64,000 bases of DNA from Mycolicibacterium sp. CBMA 247 (GCF_009729095.1 NZ_VTGX01000001.1:806001-870000); one strand, 5' to 3'. Counted from the first letter of the stretch, positions 7,604-18,489 are shown. Notes: generated by a model not told the origin, from the letters alone. Translations and numbers: made by a program.

Positions 7604-9025
7604 TCAGCCCACGAAACGCACCACCTGACCGCACCGGAACACACCCGCGGGGTCGTGCCGCTCGGCCAGCGCGGCCAACCAGTGCCGGGTGTCCTCGTCA
7701 TAGACCCGCGCGGCCCGCCCCGCGTCGTCGGAGGGAGCGAAATTGGCGAGCTGGCCGCCGGTGGACCATTGCGACAGCGCCACGATGAGCGCGCCGGCCT
7801 GCGGCGCCACGGCATCGGCGATCGGAGGCACCAGGGCCCCGATGGTGGTCACCGCGAAGGCTGCGTCGCGGTGGCAGAACGCGCTGCGGTGACGCGCCTC
7901 ACGCGCCAGGGCGCCGCCGAGCATCCGGAGTTCGACGATCGTCTGCACCGAGCCCGAATCCGGCCCGGCCGCACCCAGCAACACCTCGACCGTCTCCGCG
8001 GTCAATTCCCGCAACAGTGTGTGGTGTTCGTAGGTCGGCATCGGATCGACCGGATCGGCGTGCACCGCACCGATCGCCGCGTACGGCATCACCGAGACGG
8101 TGTCGAGCACCGGGGTCGCAACCGCACGCATCGGCGCCAGCAGCCGTTCGGCCTCGGCGAAATCGCCGACGGGACCGTCTGTGCCCCGCACGTGCGCGGC
8201 GGCATACCGCACGGCCACCGTGAACCGGCCAGCGAGTGGCTCAGGAATTCCGGGAAGCGGCGGAAGCTGTTGCAGCGCGATGGAAGTCGAGATGGACTCG
8301 GGCAGGTCAGCGCACCAGCCGGCCCACTCGCGCAGCACAACTGCGGCATCCGCGCCGTCGAAAAACAGTGCGCCACCGTAGAACTCAGGGATCGGCAGCA
8401 GTTCGATCTCGACAGCGGTGACGATGCCCAGTGTCGACTTTCCACCGCGCAACCCCCAGAACAGCTCCGCATTCTCCTCCGGCGAGGCGCGCAGGAACTC
8501 CCCTGTGCCGGTGACCAATTCGAAGGACCGCACATAGTCCGAGGATAGGCCGACCGTGCGCACGAGAGGTCCGATCCCGCCGCCGGTGAGGAACCCGACC
8601 ACACCGACCCCTGGTGCGGATCCGCACAGTCCCGCCAGTCCGTGCGGCGCCGCCGCGTCGAGCACGTGCTGCCACTTGGCTCCTGCCGCCACCCGTGCGG
8701 TGCGTGTCACCGGGTCCACTGTGCAGCTGGTCATGCCCGAGGTCACCACCAAGATGGTGTCGGGGGCTACTGCCATGGCGCCGTGGCCGGTTGCCTGCAC
8801 GCTCACCCGATATCCGCGGGCGGCGGCGAACCGCACGGTGTTGGCAATGTCGTAGGCCGAGGTCGCCAACACGACCGCGGCGGGCTCAACGGTGGCCGCC
8901 ACATTCCAGGGCATGGCCCGCTCGTAGCCGGCTTCCCCCGGCAGCGCGACGGGTGCGGCGACGTGGGCACGCAGCCCCGCCAATGCGTCGTCCAGGCCAT
9001 CGTGCGGAAGGTCGGTCAGGGTCAT
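7604..9025 (-). CDS. FAD-binding oxidoreductase, berberine-bridge-enzyme-like
   Basis: The 473-residue protein has the PCMH-type FAD domain at its N-terminus (about 40-215) and a short BBE element at the C-terminus (YDEDTRHWLAALAERHDPAGVF). The loop ATGHGAMA contains His81, and GLCGSAPGVG contains Cys134. These are the two positions that carry the bicovalent FAD link in this family. Members oxidise sugars, alkaloids or polyketides. The ATG at 9025 follows GAGGA; sequence further up is open but does not look coding. It lies downstream of, and in the same direction as, the SARP regulator (115-base gap, which holds nothing else), so it may be its target. Confidence 0.88.
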   Translation of the reverse strand: MTLTDLPHDGLDDALAGLRAHVAAPVALPGEAGYERAMPWNVAATVEPAAVVLATSAYDIANTVRFAAARGYRVSVQATGHGAMAVAPDTILVVTSGMTSCTVDPVTRTARVAAGAKWQHVLDAAAPHGLAGLCGSAPGVGVVGFLTGGGIGPLVRTVGLSSDYVRSFELVTGTGEFLRASPEENAELFWGLRGGKSTLGIVTAVEIELLPIPEFYGGALFFDGADAAVVLREWAGWCADLPESISTSIALQQLPPLPGIPEPLAGRFTVAVRYAAAHVRGTDGPVGDFAEAERLLAPMRAVATPVLDTVSVMPYAAIGAVHADPVDPMPTYEHHTLLRELTAETVEVLLGAAGPDSGSVQTIVELRMLGGALAREARHRSAFCHRDAAFAVTTIGALVPPIADAVAPQAGALIVALSQWSTGGQLANFAPSDDAGRAARVYDEDTRHWLAALAERHDPAGVFRCGQVVRFVG

Positions 9026-9140
9026 CGGGGTCCTCTCAAACATGCAGCTCAGCAGTCCAGGCGAATTCTCGGTGCACAGCATCACCGCGACCGCTTGGCG
9101 TTCACTTGGCGGCCAGCTCAAGAACGCGACAAACCCCAGG

Positions 9141-12100
9141 TCACTCCAGGTGCAGCGCGCGGGCCGCCAAGCCGGCCATGCCCAGCGCCTCAGCGTTGGC
9201 GGCCAGTACGCCCGCCGCCTCGCGTCGCGTCGGGCCGTCCTCGACGAGCTGACACCGCAACAGCGCACACTGCAATTGCGTGGGTTTGGCACCGGTGCGA
9301 GAGGCGATCTCCTCGGCCCGGGCCAGATCCACAAGTGCCCGCTCACGATCTCCCCGCAGGGCGTGCAGCCGGGCGGTCGCCAGCGCCACCGGCCCGGCGT
9401 GCCCGACCTGCCCGATCATCGCGATGCGGTCGGCGAACGGCTCCAGCGCAGCCAGCAATTCGTCCGCATACTCGTCCAACGCGTAGTCGGCGGCCAGGTG
9501 CGCCATCCAGGCGGCCTCCCCCAGCCCGGTCCACACCCGCCCGCGGCCGGCATCAGTCCGCCAATCATCCAGCCGGGCAACGGCCTCGGCACGCGAACCC
9601 TCGATGACGGTGAGCAACGCGGTGTGCAGCAGCGCCTCCATCCCCTGCCCGCCGGAGTCCTCGTCAGCCTGTGCGGCAGTCAGGGCCGCCCCGACCGGCC
9701 CGCCCGTCTCCCGCAGCAAGGTCACCTCGGCCAGCAGACCGCTTCCCGCACCGTAGAGTTCGGTCTGCTCGTGCACGTGCCCCGCGATCGCGTGGTGGCG
9801 CCCCGCCTGCGCGAAGTCACCCCGCCATATCGCCAGTACCGATTCCATCCAACGTAATTGGGCCCGCAGCACGGGCAGCTGCAATTCCTCACTGCCTGCC
9901 ACACCGGCGCGCAGGTGCCGCTCGGTCAGGTCGATGTCGCCGAGGTTCATCGCCGCCATCGTCGCCACCGAGTGGGCGATCACGGCATCTTCACGGGATC
10001 TGCTGTGCTGCAAAGAATTCAGCTGATCGATCCAGTCGAAGGTCGCGGCGCTGAACTCGGCCACCCCGGAGTAGGTGATGAGCCGGCTCATCAGCGTGTC
10101 GGCGATCACGTCGGGATCTCCGGTACTGTCGGCCAACTGCTCGGCGCGATCCAGGTACCCGGCGGCTACCGCAGGGTCCGGGTGATAACAGCGCCCCACC
10201 GCCAGCGCCGCCAGCACCCGCGCACCGGCGGCCGGATGCTCGGCCGCCATTGTCGCGGCCCGTTCCAGCAGGGCCAGCAGCGAGCCCGGGTCATCCCCCG
10301 GTGCCAGCCACGGCCATCCCCCGCTGGCCCGCAGTAGCGCACTGGCCACGCGACCCGCGGTGTCGGCCCGCTCATTTCGCAACGCATCGGCCAGGTTCCG
10401 CTCGACGGCGTCGAGCACCAAGCGGCCCCGCCCGGCACGCGAATACGCGTCGAGCATGGCCACCGTCAACGCATCACGCTCGGCGTCGCTGCGCGCCGAC
10501 GCCGGCAACCGGTCATAGGCGTCCAGCGCCGCCTGCCACCACCGTGCGGCAATATCCGAACTCCAACGCTGGGTGGCCTGCTCGGCGGCCACCCGGCAGG
10601 CCGAAACCACCTCCTGAGGATCGGCGAGTGGCTGCGCGGCGACCAGATGCTGGGCCCGCCTGGTGACCGCGTCCTCGGATCCGCTGTCCGCCAACACCTC
10701 CGCCACCTGCAGGTGCAGCCGTTGACGGCGCAGCGCCGGCAGGCTGGCGACCAAATGCTCGCGCAGCAGGCCGTGGGCGAAGGCATAGCCGTCACCGGTA
10801 TGCGCACTCACCACGATCCGTTCGTCGGCGGCCGCGTCGAGATGGTCGGCGAGACTGTCGAAGTCCATACCGGCCACCCGGGCCAGCAAGGGCACCGCGT
10901 CGGCGTCGATGGCATCACCGATCACCGCGGCCACCCGCATCAGACCCAGCACCTCGGGATCCAATCCGGCGATCCGGCGTTCCAGCACCGATTTGACCGC
11001 CACCGGGATCTCGTCACGCTCGGCGCGCGGCAGCCGGGCATATTCGGAGACGAAGAACGGGTTGCCACCGGTGCGTTCGGCCAGCACGACTGCCTCGGTG
11101 TCGTCCACGAGATCCTCGGCGATCTGATTAGCCAGTACGGCAACGTCTTTGGACGACAGCGCGGCGAGCGCGAGGTGACGGTTGCCCTCACCACGGGCCA
11201 CCGTGGCCAGCAGGCGCGCGACATCGGTGATGTGTTCGCCGTCGCGGAGGGTCAGCACCAGCGCCACCGGGTGATCGCGAAGCGCACCGGCGATGTAGGC
11301 CAGACAGCTCGCCGATGTCGAATCCGCCCACTGCACATCGTCGATCACGACCATCAGCGGCCGTCGCGTCGACTCCAGCAGCGCCTGAACCCGTTCATAG
11401 ATCCGGAACCGCGCGGTATCCGGGTCTGCGTGTGCGGGAACAGCCAGCACCTCATCGGCATCGGCACCCAAGGCCCGCACCAGCTGCCGCATCGGCCACC
11501 ACGGTGGAGTCGCCTGCTCGTCGGGGCAGGTCACCCAGACCGCCTCCAGGTCGGATCGGTCGTCGATCTCCTCGGCGAGGCGGGTCTTGCCGATACCGGG
11601 TGGGCCGGACAACACCAGCCATCGCGTCTCCCCCGCTCGGACATCGGCGAGAAGGTCTGCCGCGACATTCAATTCGCGATCACGCCCGACCAGAGCCCCC
11701 GGCCCCGAGTCAGGTGCCGGAGCCTCGGCCATGACCGTCGCCGGGGTGTGCACCTGGCCGGCTCCGGTCCGCTCCGAGGAACGGGGCCAGGCCGCGAGTT
11801 CCGGTGCCTGACGCAGAATCGCGGTCTGCAACTCGCGTAGCTCGGTGCCCGGCGACAGGCCCAGTTCGTCATCGAGCAGGCGGGCATAGCGGGCGTAGAT
11901 CTCCAGTGCCTCCGAGGCCCGCCCACAGCGGTACTGCGTCAGCATCTGCAGCCAGACACCACGATCGGAAAGCGGTTCGGCCGAGCGCAATTCCGACACG
12001 GCGGTCAATGCTGCGGGCACCCGACCGAGCGCCAGCAACGCCGTGATCCGGTGATCGAGACACTCCGTACGCAACTCCCGCATGCGCCCGGCGTCCTCGG

Positions 12101-12545
12101 TAACCCAGTCCTGGTCCCCCAGGTCTTCGAGAAATGCACCCCGCCACAGCGCCAGGGCGTCATCGGCCGCTGACAGCGCCTGGGCCCAGTGCGCTTGTTC
12201 CACCGCCGCCGCGGCCCGAACACAGCCGGTGGTGAACACCGCGACATCGACCGCATCGGGCGGCACATCGAGGTAGTAACCCGGCGGCTGGCGCACGATC
12301 GGTGATGCCGACGGGGAGCCGTCCCGCAGGGCCCGACGCAGATGGGAGATGTAGACCTGCAGGCTGGCGGTCGCACTGGCCGGCGGATCGTCACCCCACA
12401 CCGCGTCGATCAGTCGGTCGACCGATACCACCCGCCCCTGCGCCAGGAGCAGCATCGCCAGCACCGCGCGTTGCTTGGGTGTACCGATATCGACCGGTGA
12501 ACCGGCATGCACCACCTGCAGCGGCCCGAGCAAACGATAGTGCAC
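9141..12545 (-). CDS. SARP/BTAD-family transcriptional regulator with AAA ATPase and TPR-like region
   Basis: This large regulator (1134 residues) begins with an OmpR-like winged helix (1-95), followed by the bacterial transcriptional activator domain (about 100-245). The ATPase module has Walker A GPPGIGKT (314-321) and Walker B VIDDVQWAD (about 400-408). The remaining 600 residues are Ala/Leu-rich helices, probably TPR-like. The layout is that of AfsR-type regulators that control secondary metabolism or nutrient responses. Start ATG 12545 gives MHYRLLGPLQV, the usual family N-terminus. The FAD oxidoreductase follows. I see no biosynthetic cluster around it. Confidence 0.9.
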   Translation of the reverse strand: MHYRLLGPLQVVHAGSPVDIGTPKQRAVLAMLLLAQGRVVSVDRLIDAVWGDDPPASATASLQVYISHLRRALRDGSPSASPIVRQPPGYYLDVPPDAVDVAVFTTGCVRAAAAVEQAHWAQALSAADDALALWRGAFLEDLGDQDWVTEDAGRMRELRTECLDHRITALLALGRVPAALTAVSELRSAEPLSDRGVWLQMLTQYRCGRASEALEIYARYARLLDDELGLSPGTELRELQTAILRQAPELAAWPRSSERTGAGQVHTPATVMAEAPAPDSGPGALVGRDRELNVAADLLADVRAGETRWLVLSGPPGIGKTRLAEEIDDRSDLEAVWVTCPDEQATPPWWPMRQLVRALGADADEVLAVPAHADPDTARFRIYERVQALLESTRRPLMVVIDDVQWADSTSASCLAYIAGALRDHPVALVLTLRDGEHITDVARLLATVARGEGNRHLALAALSSKDVAVLANQIAEDLVDDTEAVVLAERTGGNPFFVSEYARLPRAERDEIPVAVKSVLERRIAGLDPEVLGLMRVAAVIGDAIDADAVPLLARVAGMDFDSLADHLDAAADERIVVSAHTGDGYAFAHGLLREHLVASLPALRRQRLHLQVAEVLADSGSEDAVTRRAQHLVAAQPLADPQEVVSACRVAAEQATQRWSSDIAARWWQAALDAYDRLPASARSDAERDALTVAMLDAYSRAGRGRLVLDAVERNLADALRNERADTAGRVASALLRASGGWPWLAPGDDPGSLLALLERAATMAAEHPAAGARVLAALAVGRCYHPDPAVAAGYLDRAEQLADSTGDPDVIADTLMSRLITYSGVAEFSAATFDWIDQLNSLQHSRSREDAVIAHSVATMAAMNLGDIDLTERHLRAGVAGSEELQLPVLRAQLRWMESVLAIWRGDFAQAGRHHAIAGHVHEQTELYGAGSGLLAEVTLLRETGGPVGAALTAAQADEDSGGQGMEALLHTALLTVIEGSRAEAVARLDDWRTDAGRGRVWTGLGEAAWMAHLAADYALDEYADELLAALEPFADRIAMIGQVGHAGPVALATARLHALRGDRERALVDLARAEEIASRTGAKPTQLQCALLRCQLVEDGPTRREAAGVLAANAEALGMAGLAARALHLE

Positions 12546-12720
12546 CGACGCAGCTTAAAAGGTCAGTTCCATGACACGGCGAGCAGTAGCTCCTATGTCA
12601 AGCCTCGGTTGTTTGGGGTGGTGATTGTGGGGTTGGTTGGTCGGCGCCGAGGTGTGGGTAGACGACGCGGGCGAGGCGACAGACCTAAAGAGAGCCAAAC
12701 ACCGGAACATCCAGACCCAC

Positions 12721-12770
12721 CAGACACAAAAGTGCCCATTTTCCAACGAAAATGGGCACTTCTGTGTCTG
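12721..12770. terminator. Long perfect-arm hairpin between UPF0182 gene and SARP gene
   Basis: Two nested stems form one long hairpin: eight pairs (12721-12728 with 12763-12770) and thirteen pairs (12731-12743 with 12748-12760), around a CAAC loop. It lies 14 bases after the stop of the UPF0182 gene on the minus strand. There is no U-run, as is common in mycobacterial terminators. The rest of 12546-12784 shows no gene. Confidence 0.7.
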
Positions 12771-12784
12771 CTCGGCAGGGAACG

Positions 12785-15700
12785 CTACTTGGCGGACCCG
12801 AACTTCTTCATCGCATCGTCCAGACGCTGCAACGCCTGCCCGTACTTGCCGAAGTCACCACTGCGCTGCGCGTCCTGGGCCGCCGACAGTGCCGACTCAA
12901 CCTCCTTCAGCGCGGCGGACTTGGCCGGCGACAACTGCACGGGTTCACCCGGCGGGAGCGCAGCGGCCGGCGGTGCAACCACCTGCGGCGCCTGGCCGTC
13001 GGGACTAACAGGTGGCTGGGCGGCCGGCGGCGAATCCGGAGCCGCGACCGACTGCGGCTTGCCTTCGGTGGGAGCCACATTGGTGGCGGTCGCACCCGCC
13101 CCCGGGCCGAACAATTCGGTCAGGGCGTCACTGACCGTCGGCGCATAGCCGACCTTGTCGCCGTAGAGCATGGCAACCCGGATCAGGCGCGGATACGACG
13201 ACGCCGCATCGCTGCTTCCCGGCGAGGCGTACACCGGTGCCACATACAGCAAGCCACCGTCGGCCACCGGCAACGTCAACAGGTTGCCCCACCGGATCCG
13301 GTTCTGGTTGTCCCGTCCGATCACACCGAGATCCTGCGACACCGCGGTATCGGTACTGATCGCGTTGAAGGCCAACTTGGGCCCGTTCACCTGGCCAGGG
13401 ATGGTCAACACGGTGATCTTGCCGTAAGTCGACGGGTCCGAACTCGCACTGATGTAGGCGGCCAGGAAGTCACGCCGAATCCAGTTCATGGCACTGGTCA
13501 ACTGGAACGACGACGAGCCGTTGTTGTTGGCGATGTCCCGGGCCACGATGTAGTACGGCGGCTGGAAGCTGCTCGCAGTGGGGTTGGGATCCAGTGGGAC
13601 ATCCCAGAAGTCGGCGTTGGTGAAGAACTTCACCGGGTCGTCGACGTGGTACTTGGCCAGCAGCGCGCGCTGCACCTTGAACAGGTCCTCCGGGTAGCGC
13701 AGATGGCTCTGCAACTCCGGAGAGATGTCCGCCTTCGGTTTGACGGTGCCCGGGAACACGCTCATCCAGGCCTTCAGCACCGGATCCTGCTCATCCTGGG
13801 CGTACAGCGTGACCCTGCCGTCATAGGCATCCACGGTGGCCTTGACCGAGTTGCGGATGTAGGACACCTGCTTGTCCGGCGCCAACCGGTTGACCGCCAC
13901 CTCGGTGGAATCCGCGGTCGCGCTCGACAGCGTCGTCAGCTCCGAGTACGGGTACTTCTCCAGCGTGGTGTAGCCGTCGACGATCCACACCATGCGCTTG
14001 TTGACGATCGCCGGGTACACGGTGGTGTCGGTGGTCAGCCACGGCGCCACCGCCTCCACCCGCTGAGCCGGATCACGGTTGAACAGGATCTTGCTGTTCT
14101 CGCCGATCACGTTGGACAGCAGGAAGTTACGTTCGGCGTACTTGGCCGCGAACACCGACCGGTTGAACCAGTTACCGATCTCCACACCGCCGGCACCCGA
14201 GTACGTGTAGTTCTTGGTCTGGGCGTTGTTCTCGTAGTCGTACTCGCGGTCGACTTCGCCGTTCTTGCCGACGATGGCGTAGTCGGCCGCAGTATCGGCG
14301 ATCACCGGACCGAAGTACACCCGGGGCTGATCCAGCGGTGCCGGCCCGGGCGAGACGACGCCGCCGTTGGGGCCCACCACGCTGGCCAGGAACTCCGGGT
14401 AGCCACCATTCTGGTTCGGATCGTTGGCGATTCCGCGCACGGTGTTGGCCGGGGAGGCGATGAAACCGTTGCCGTGGGTGTAGACGGTGTGCCGGTTGAT
14501 CCAGTCCCGCTGGTTGTCGATCAACCGGTCCGGATTGAGTTCGCGTGCGGCGACGACGAAGTCGCGCAGATTGCCGTCGGGGCCGGCGTAGCGGTCGATG
14601 GCCAGCTGATCCGGGAAGTAGTAGAAGTTCTTGCCCTGCTGGAACTGTGTGAATGCGGGGCTGACAATCGTCGGGTCGAGCAGCCGGATGTTCGATGTGG
14701 TCGCGCGGTCCGCAGCGACCTGGGCAGCGGTGGTCTGACCGCTGCTCTCGTAGTTGCGGTAGGTCACCGTGTCGTTGGTGAGCCCGTAGGCCTGCCGGGT
14801 CGCGGTGATACTGCGGCTGATGTACTCGGCTTCCTTCTGCGCAGCGTTCGGCTTGACGCTGAACTGCTCGACGATCAGCGGCCACCCCGCGCCGACCACC
14901 AGCGAGCTCAGCAGCAACAGCACCACGCCGATGGCCGGAATCCGCAAGTCGCGCAGCACGATCGCCGAGAACACCGCCACCGCACAGATCAGCGCGATGG
15001 CCAACAGGATCAGCTTGGCCGGCAGCACGGCGTTGATGTCGGTGTAGCCGGCACCCGTGAACGGCTTGGCAGCGCGGGTATTGCTGAGCAGCTCATAGCG
15101 GTCCAGCCAGTACGCGAACGCCTTGAGCAGGATCAGGAAGCCGACCAGGCTGATCAGCTGAATGCGCGCGGCGCGGCTCAGCGCCCCGCTGCGCCCGGCC
15201 AGCCGGATTCCGCCGAACACATAGTGCCCCAGCAGATTCGCGACGAACGCCAGGAACGTCGCAACGAACAGGTACGTCAGGACCAACCGGTAGAACGGCA
15301 GATCGAACGCGTAGAAGCCCAGGTCCCGACCGAACTGCGGATCGGTGATCCCGAAGTCGCCGCCGTGCAGGAACAACTGCACCCGAACCCAATAGCTCTG
15401 CGCGATGACGCCGGCCAGCAGCCCGATGAAGACCGGCAACCCGATCCCGAACAGCCGCAACCGGGCCAGCACGGTGGTGCGGTAGCGCGCCACCGGATCA
15501 TTGGGGCCGGCGGCAGGCACGAATACCGGACGCGTGCGGTAGGCCAGTGCCAGCCCGGCGAACACCACCGCACCGATGAGCAGCCCCACCACGAGGAACA
15601 CGATCAGCCGGGTGGCCAACACGGTGGTGAACACCGCGCGGTACCCCAGTTCGCCGAACCACAACCAGTCGACATAACCGTCGATAACCCGAGGGCCGAT

Positions 15701-15793
15701 CAACAGCGCCAGCACCGCCACCAGTGCCAGCCCGATCAGCACCCGGCTACGTCGTGTCAGCTTCGGCATCCTCGCCGCGGGTCGCATCCCCAC
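12785..15793 (-). CDS. UPF0182 family membrane protein (Rv3193c orthologue)
   Basis: The 1002-residue protein has about seven hydrophobic helices in the first 320 residues, then a large extracytoplasmic part and a proline/alanine-rich tail. It is of the usual length for UPF0182/COG1615 and matches my memory of Rv3193c over long stretches ([32 protein letters not shown]). The biochemical function is unknown; it is widely conserved in actinobacteria. The GTG at 15793 is chosen because GGGAG stands nine bases upstream. The YlbL-type protease gene ends 96 bases upstream on the same strand, so the two may be co-transcribed. Confidence 0.93.
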   Translation of the reverse strand: MGMRPAARMPKLTRRSRVLIGLALVAVLALLIGPRVIDGYVDWLWFGELGYRAVFTTVLATRLIVFLVVGLLIGAVVFAGLALAYRTRPVFVPAAGPNDPVARYRTTVLARLRLFGIGLPVFIGLLAGVIAQSYWVRVQLFLHGGDFGITDPQFGRDLGFYAFDLPFYRLVLTYLFVATFLAFVANLLGHYVFGGIRLAGRSGALSRAARIQLISLVGFLILLKAFAYWLDRYELLSNTRAAKPFTGAGYTDINAVLPAKLILLAIALICAVAVFSAIVLRDLRIPAIGVVLLLLSSLVVGAGWPLIVEQFSVKPNAAQKEAEYISRSITATRQAYGLTNDTVTYRNYESSGQTTAAQVAADRATTSNIRLLDPTIVSPAFTQFQQGKNFYYFPDQLAIDRYAGPDGNLRDFVVAARELNPDRLIDNQRDWINRHTVYTHGNGFIASPANTVRGIANDPNQNGGYPEFLASVVGPNGGVVSPGPAPLDQPRVYFGPVIADTAADYAIVGKNGEVDREYDYENNAQTKNYTYSGAGGVEIGNWFNRSVFAAKYAERNFLLSNVIGENSKILFNRDPAQRVEAVAPWLTTDTTVYPAIVNKRMVWIVDGYTTLEKYPYSELTTLSSATADSTEVAVNRLAPDKQVSYIRNSVKATVDAYDGRVTLYAQDEQDPVLKAWMSVFPGTVKPKADISPELQSHLRYPEDLFKVQRALLAKYHVDDPVKFFTNADFWDVPLDPNPTASSFQPPYYIVARDIANNNGSSSFQLTSAMNWIRRDFLAAYISASSDPSTYGKITVLTIPGQVNGPKLAFNAISTDTAVSQDLGVIGRDNQNRIRWGNLLTLPVADGGLLYVAPVYASPGSSDAASSYPRLIRVAMLYGDKVGYAPTVSDALTELFGPGAGATATNVAPTEGKPQSVAAPDSPPAAQPPVSPDGQAPQVVAPPAAALPPGEPVQLSPAKSAALKEVESALSAAQDAQRSGDFGKYGQALQRLDDAMKKFGSAK

Positions 15794-15889
15794 TCGTGAA
15801 CTCCCGTTTCAGCCTCGGTGGACTCGTGGCATGCCCGGTGGGGCCGCCCGATTTCCTCTAACTCTAGCCATCCACAGGCTTCACACGGT

Positions 15890-16918
15890 TTAGCAGCGAG
15901 GCGGTTCGCCACCGGCAGAAATCGTGTGCAACGCGTCGACCGCCTGGGTCAGCGTCTCCACCTTCACCAATGCCATCCCGTCCTGGGGTGCCGAGCGCGC
16001 CTCGGTGCAGTTGTCGGCGGGCACCAGGAACACCGTGGCCCCGGCCTCCTTGGCGGCCAGCATCTTGTGCGTGATGCCGCCGATGGATCCGACCTTGCCG
16101 TCGCCGGTGATGGTTCCGGTGCCCGCGACGAACTTGCCGTCGTTGAGGTCACCGGTGGTGAGCTTGTCGACGACGGCCAGGCTGAACATCAGCCCCGCCG
16201 ACGGGCCGCCGATGTTGGCCAGGTTGAAGTCGATGGCGAACGGCGCCCATGGGGCGTCAAGCACGCCGACGCCGAGGAACCCGTAGTCGCGGTCGGGGTT
16301 GTCGCCGAGCGTGATGGTCGCGACCCCGGGTGGCGCGTTCTTGCGGCGGAAGTCGATCACCAGCTGGTCACCCGGCTTGGTCTTCTTCAGCAGGGCCTGG
16401 AACTCGTCGAGGTTGGCCACCGGCGTGCCGTTCACCCCGTCGATCGCGTCACCGTCTTGCAGCTTGCCGGCCGAAGGACCGGGATCGGTGACGCTCTGCA
16501 CGGTCACCGCCATCGGATACTTCAGCAGGGACAACGCCGCGTACTCGGCGCTGTCCTCGGACTTCTTGAAATCGGAGTTGTTCGCCTGGTCGATCTCATC
16601 CCTGGACTTGTCCGGCGGGTACACCAGGTCGCGGGGAACCAGTTGCTCGCGGCCGGACATCCACAACGCCAGCGCCTGGCCCAGGGTCAAGCCATCCCGC
16701 TGGGACACCGTGGTCATGTTCAGATGGCCCGAGGTGGGATGGACGTGTGCGTCCGGCCCCTCGATGTCGACCACCTGTTTGCCCTCGACCTCGCCGAGGG
16801 TGTTGAACGTCGGACCGGGCCCCAACGAGACGAAGGGCACCGTCACCACCGACAGCAGTACGCCGAACGCCACGATCGGCACCAGCGCAACGAGCAGCGT
16901 CAAAATCCGCCTGTTCAC
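15890..16918 (-). CDS. YlbL-family PDZ/Lon-like protease (Rv3194c orthologue)
   Basis: This 342-residue protein has one N-terminal membrane anchor (ILTLLVALVPIVAFGVLLSV), a PDZ domain in the middle (SAGKLQDGDAIDGVNG) and a C-terminal Lon-type Ser/Lys protease domain. The catalytic Ser is in GGPSAGLMF, and the Lys is probably in GITHKMLAAKEAG. It should act on the outside of the membrane on unknown substrates. The GTG at 16918 gives MNRRILTLL. A longer reading to 17239 would overlap the divergent Rv3195-type gene and is not protein-like. Confidence 0.9.
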   Translation of the reverse strand: MNRRILTLLVALVPIVAFGVLLSVVTVPFVSLGPGPTFNTLGEVEGKQVVDIEGPDAHVHPTSGHLNMTTVSQRDGLTLGQALALWMSGREQLVPRDLVYPPDKSRDEIDQANNSDFKKSEDSAEYAALSLLKYPMAVTVQSVTDPGPSAGKLQDGDAIDGVNGTPVANLDEFQALLKKTKPGDQLVIDFRRKNAPPGVATITLGDNPDRDYGFLGVGVLDAPWAPFAIDFNLANIGGPSAGLMFSLAVVDKLTTGDLNDGKFVAGTGTITGDGKVGSIGGITHKMLAAKEAGATVFLVPADNCTEARSAPQDGMALVKVETLTQAVDALHTISAGGEPPRC

Positions 16919-17003
16919 GCCGCCCACAGTAAAGCCTGCGCCATGGTGTTCACCCACAGCGTGACCCACACGCGCACCCGACCACCCGGTGGTGAGTACC
17001 GTT

Positions 17004-18428
17004 ATGGGTATGGCTGACCTGCCCTTCGGCTTCTCCGCCGGGGACGACCCGGACCGAGACAAGCACAAGAACGACCCCGATTCGGGGACCGGTTCCGGCG
17101 ACTCCGGACCAGGTCCGGGCTCCGATCCGTTCGGTTTCGGCATGGGCGGAGCCAACTTCGACATGGGCGACCTCGGGCAGATCTTCACCAAGCTCGGCGA
17201 GATGTTCAGCGGCGCAGGCAGCGCGATGGCCGGCGGCAAACAATCCGGCCCGGTGAATTACGACCTGGCCCGGCAGTTGGCCTCCAACTCGATCGGGTTC
17301 GTCACACCGGTGCCGGAAAAGACCACCGGCGCGGTCGCCGACGCGGTGCGATTGGCCGAGACCTGGCTGGACGGGGTCACCCCGCTGCCCGCGGGCACCA
17401 CCAAATCGGTCGCGTGGACTCCCAGCGACTGGCTGGACAACACCCTGGACACCTGGAAGCACCTGTGCGACCCGGTGGCCGAACAGATCTCGTCGGTATG
17501 GGCGTCGGCGCTGCCCGAAGAGGCCAGGAGCATGGCCGGTCCCCTGCTCGCGATGATGTCGCAGATGGGCGGCATGGCGTTCGGCTCCCAGCTCGGCCAG
17601 GCACTGGGCAAGCTGTCCCGCGAGGTACTGACCTCCACCGATGTCGGCCTGCCGCTGGGCCCCAAGGGCGTCGCGGCGCTCATGCCCGAAGCGATCGAAA
17701 CGCTGGCCGAGGGGCTGGAACGTCCGCGCAGCGAAATCCTGACCTTCCTGGCCGCCCGCGAGGCCGCCCATCACCGGCTGTTCAGCCATGTGCCGTGGCT
17801 GTCCAGCCAACTGCTCGGCGCCGTCGAGGCCTTCGCCAAGGGCATGAAGGTCGACATGTCGGGCATCGAGGACTTCGCCCGTGGCTTCAACCCGGCCTCC
17901 CTCGGCGACCCGTCGGAAATGGAGCAACTGCTCAACCAGGGCATCTTCGAGCCCAAGGCCACACCCGAACAGGAAGCCGCCCTGGACCGGCTCGAAACGC
18001 TGCTGGCGCTCATCGAGGGCTGGGTGCAGACCGTCGTCACCGCAGCGCTGGGCGACCGCATCCCCGGCACCTCGGCGCTGGCCGAGACGCTGCGTCGTCG
18101 TCGCGCCACCGGCGGCCCCGCCGAGCAGACCTTTGCCACGCTCGTCGGCCTGGAGCTTCGGCCCCGCAAGATGCGTGAAGCCGCGGTGCTGTGGGAACGG
18201 CTGACCGAGGCAATCGGCAGCGACGCCCGCGACGGTGTGTGGCAGCACCCCGACCTGCTGCCGAGCGCGGCCGATCTCGACGAGCCGGCCGGCTTCATCG
18301 ACCGGATGATCGGCGGTGACACCAGCGGCATCGACAGTGCCTTCGAACAGGCCATCGCGGATCTGGAAAAGGAACAAAGCGAACGCGGTAAGGACGACGA
18401 CGAGGACCGCGACGCCGGCAAGTCCTGA
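17004..18428 (+). CDS. Zinc-dependent metalloprotease-like protein (Rv3195 orthologue, DUF2342)
   Basis: A soluble protein of about 474 residues, with an acidic, Gly/Asp-rich N-terminus followed by a helical domain. The segment EAAHHRLFSHVPWL carries the His and Glu residues thought to bind metal in this family, which is annotated as putative hydrolase or zinc metalloprotease. Experimental function is unknown. I prefer ATG 17004 because GGTGAG lies seven bases upstream; ATG 17010 (MADLPFGF) is nearly as good. It is divergent from the YlbL-like protease, and the next two genes (Rv3196 and Rv3197 types) follow on the same strand. Confidence 0.88.
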   Translation: MGMADLPFGFSAGDDPDRDKHKNDPDSGTGSGDSGPGPGSDPFGFGMGGANFDMGDLGQIFTKLGEMFSGAGSAMAGGKQSGPVNYDLARQLASNSIGFVTPVPEKTTGAVADAVRLAETWLDGVTPLPAGTTKSVAWTPSDWLDNTLDTWKHLCDPVAEQISSVWASALPEEARSMAGPLLAMMSQMGGMAFGSQLGQALGKLSREVLTSTDVGLPLGPKGVAALMPEAIETLAEGLERPRSEILTFLAAREAAHHRLFSHVPWLSSQLLGAVEAFAKGMKVDMSGIEDFARGFNPASLGDPSEMEQLLNQGIFEPKATPEQEAALDRLETLLALIEGWVQTVVTAALGDRIPGTSALAETLRRRRATGGPAEQTFATLVGLELRPRKMREAAVLWERLTEAIGSDARDGVWQHPDLLPSAADLDEPAGFIDRMIGGDTSGIDSAFEQAIADLEKEQSERGKDDDEDRDAGKS

Positions 18429-18489
18429 CGGCCGCACAGGCTGTGGATAACTGAAACGGCGGTTCCCGCTGCCGTGGCAGAGTCGTCGC

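Noticed and set aside
8642..9607. Open frames across the FAD-enzyme/SARP junction
   Set aside because: They ignore good starts and stops of the two recognisable genes and give Arg/Pro-rich noise.
12752..15799. Long plus-strand reading frame opposite the UPF0182 gene
   Set aside because: It is the antisense shadow of a conserved gene; composition is His/Arg/Gln-rich with no domain, as expected from GC-biased codon positions.
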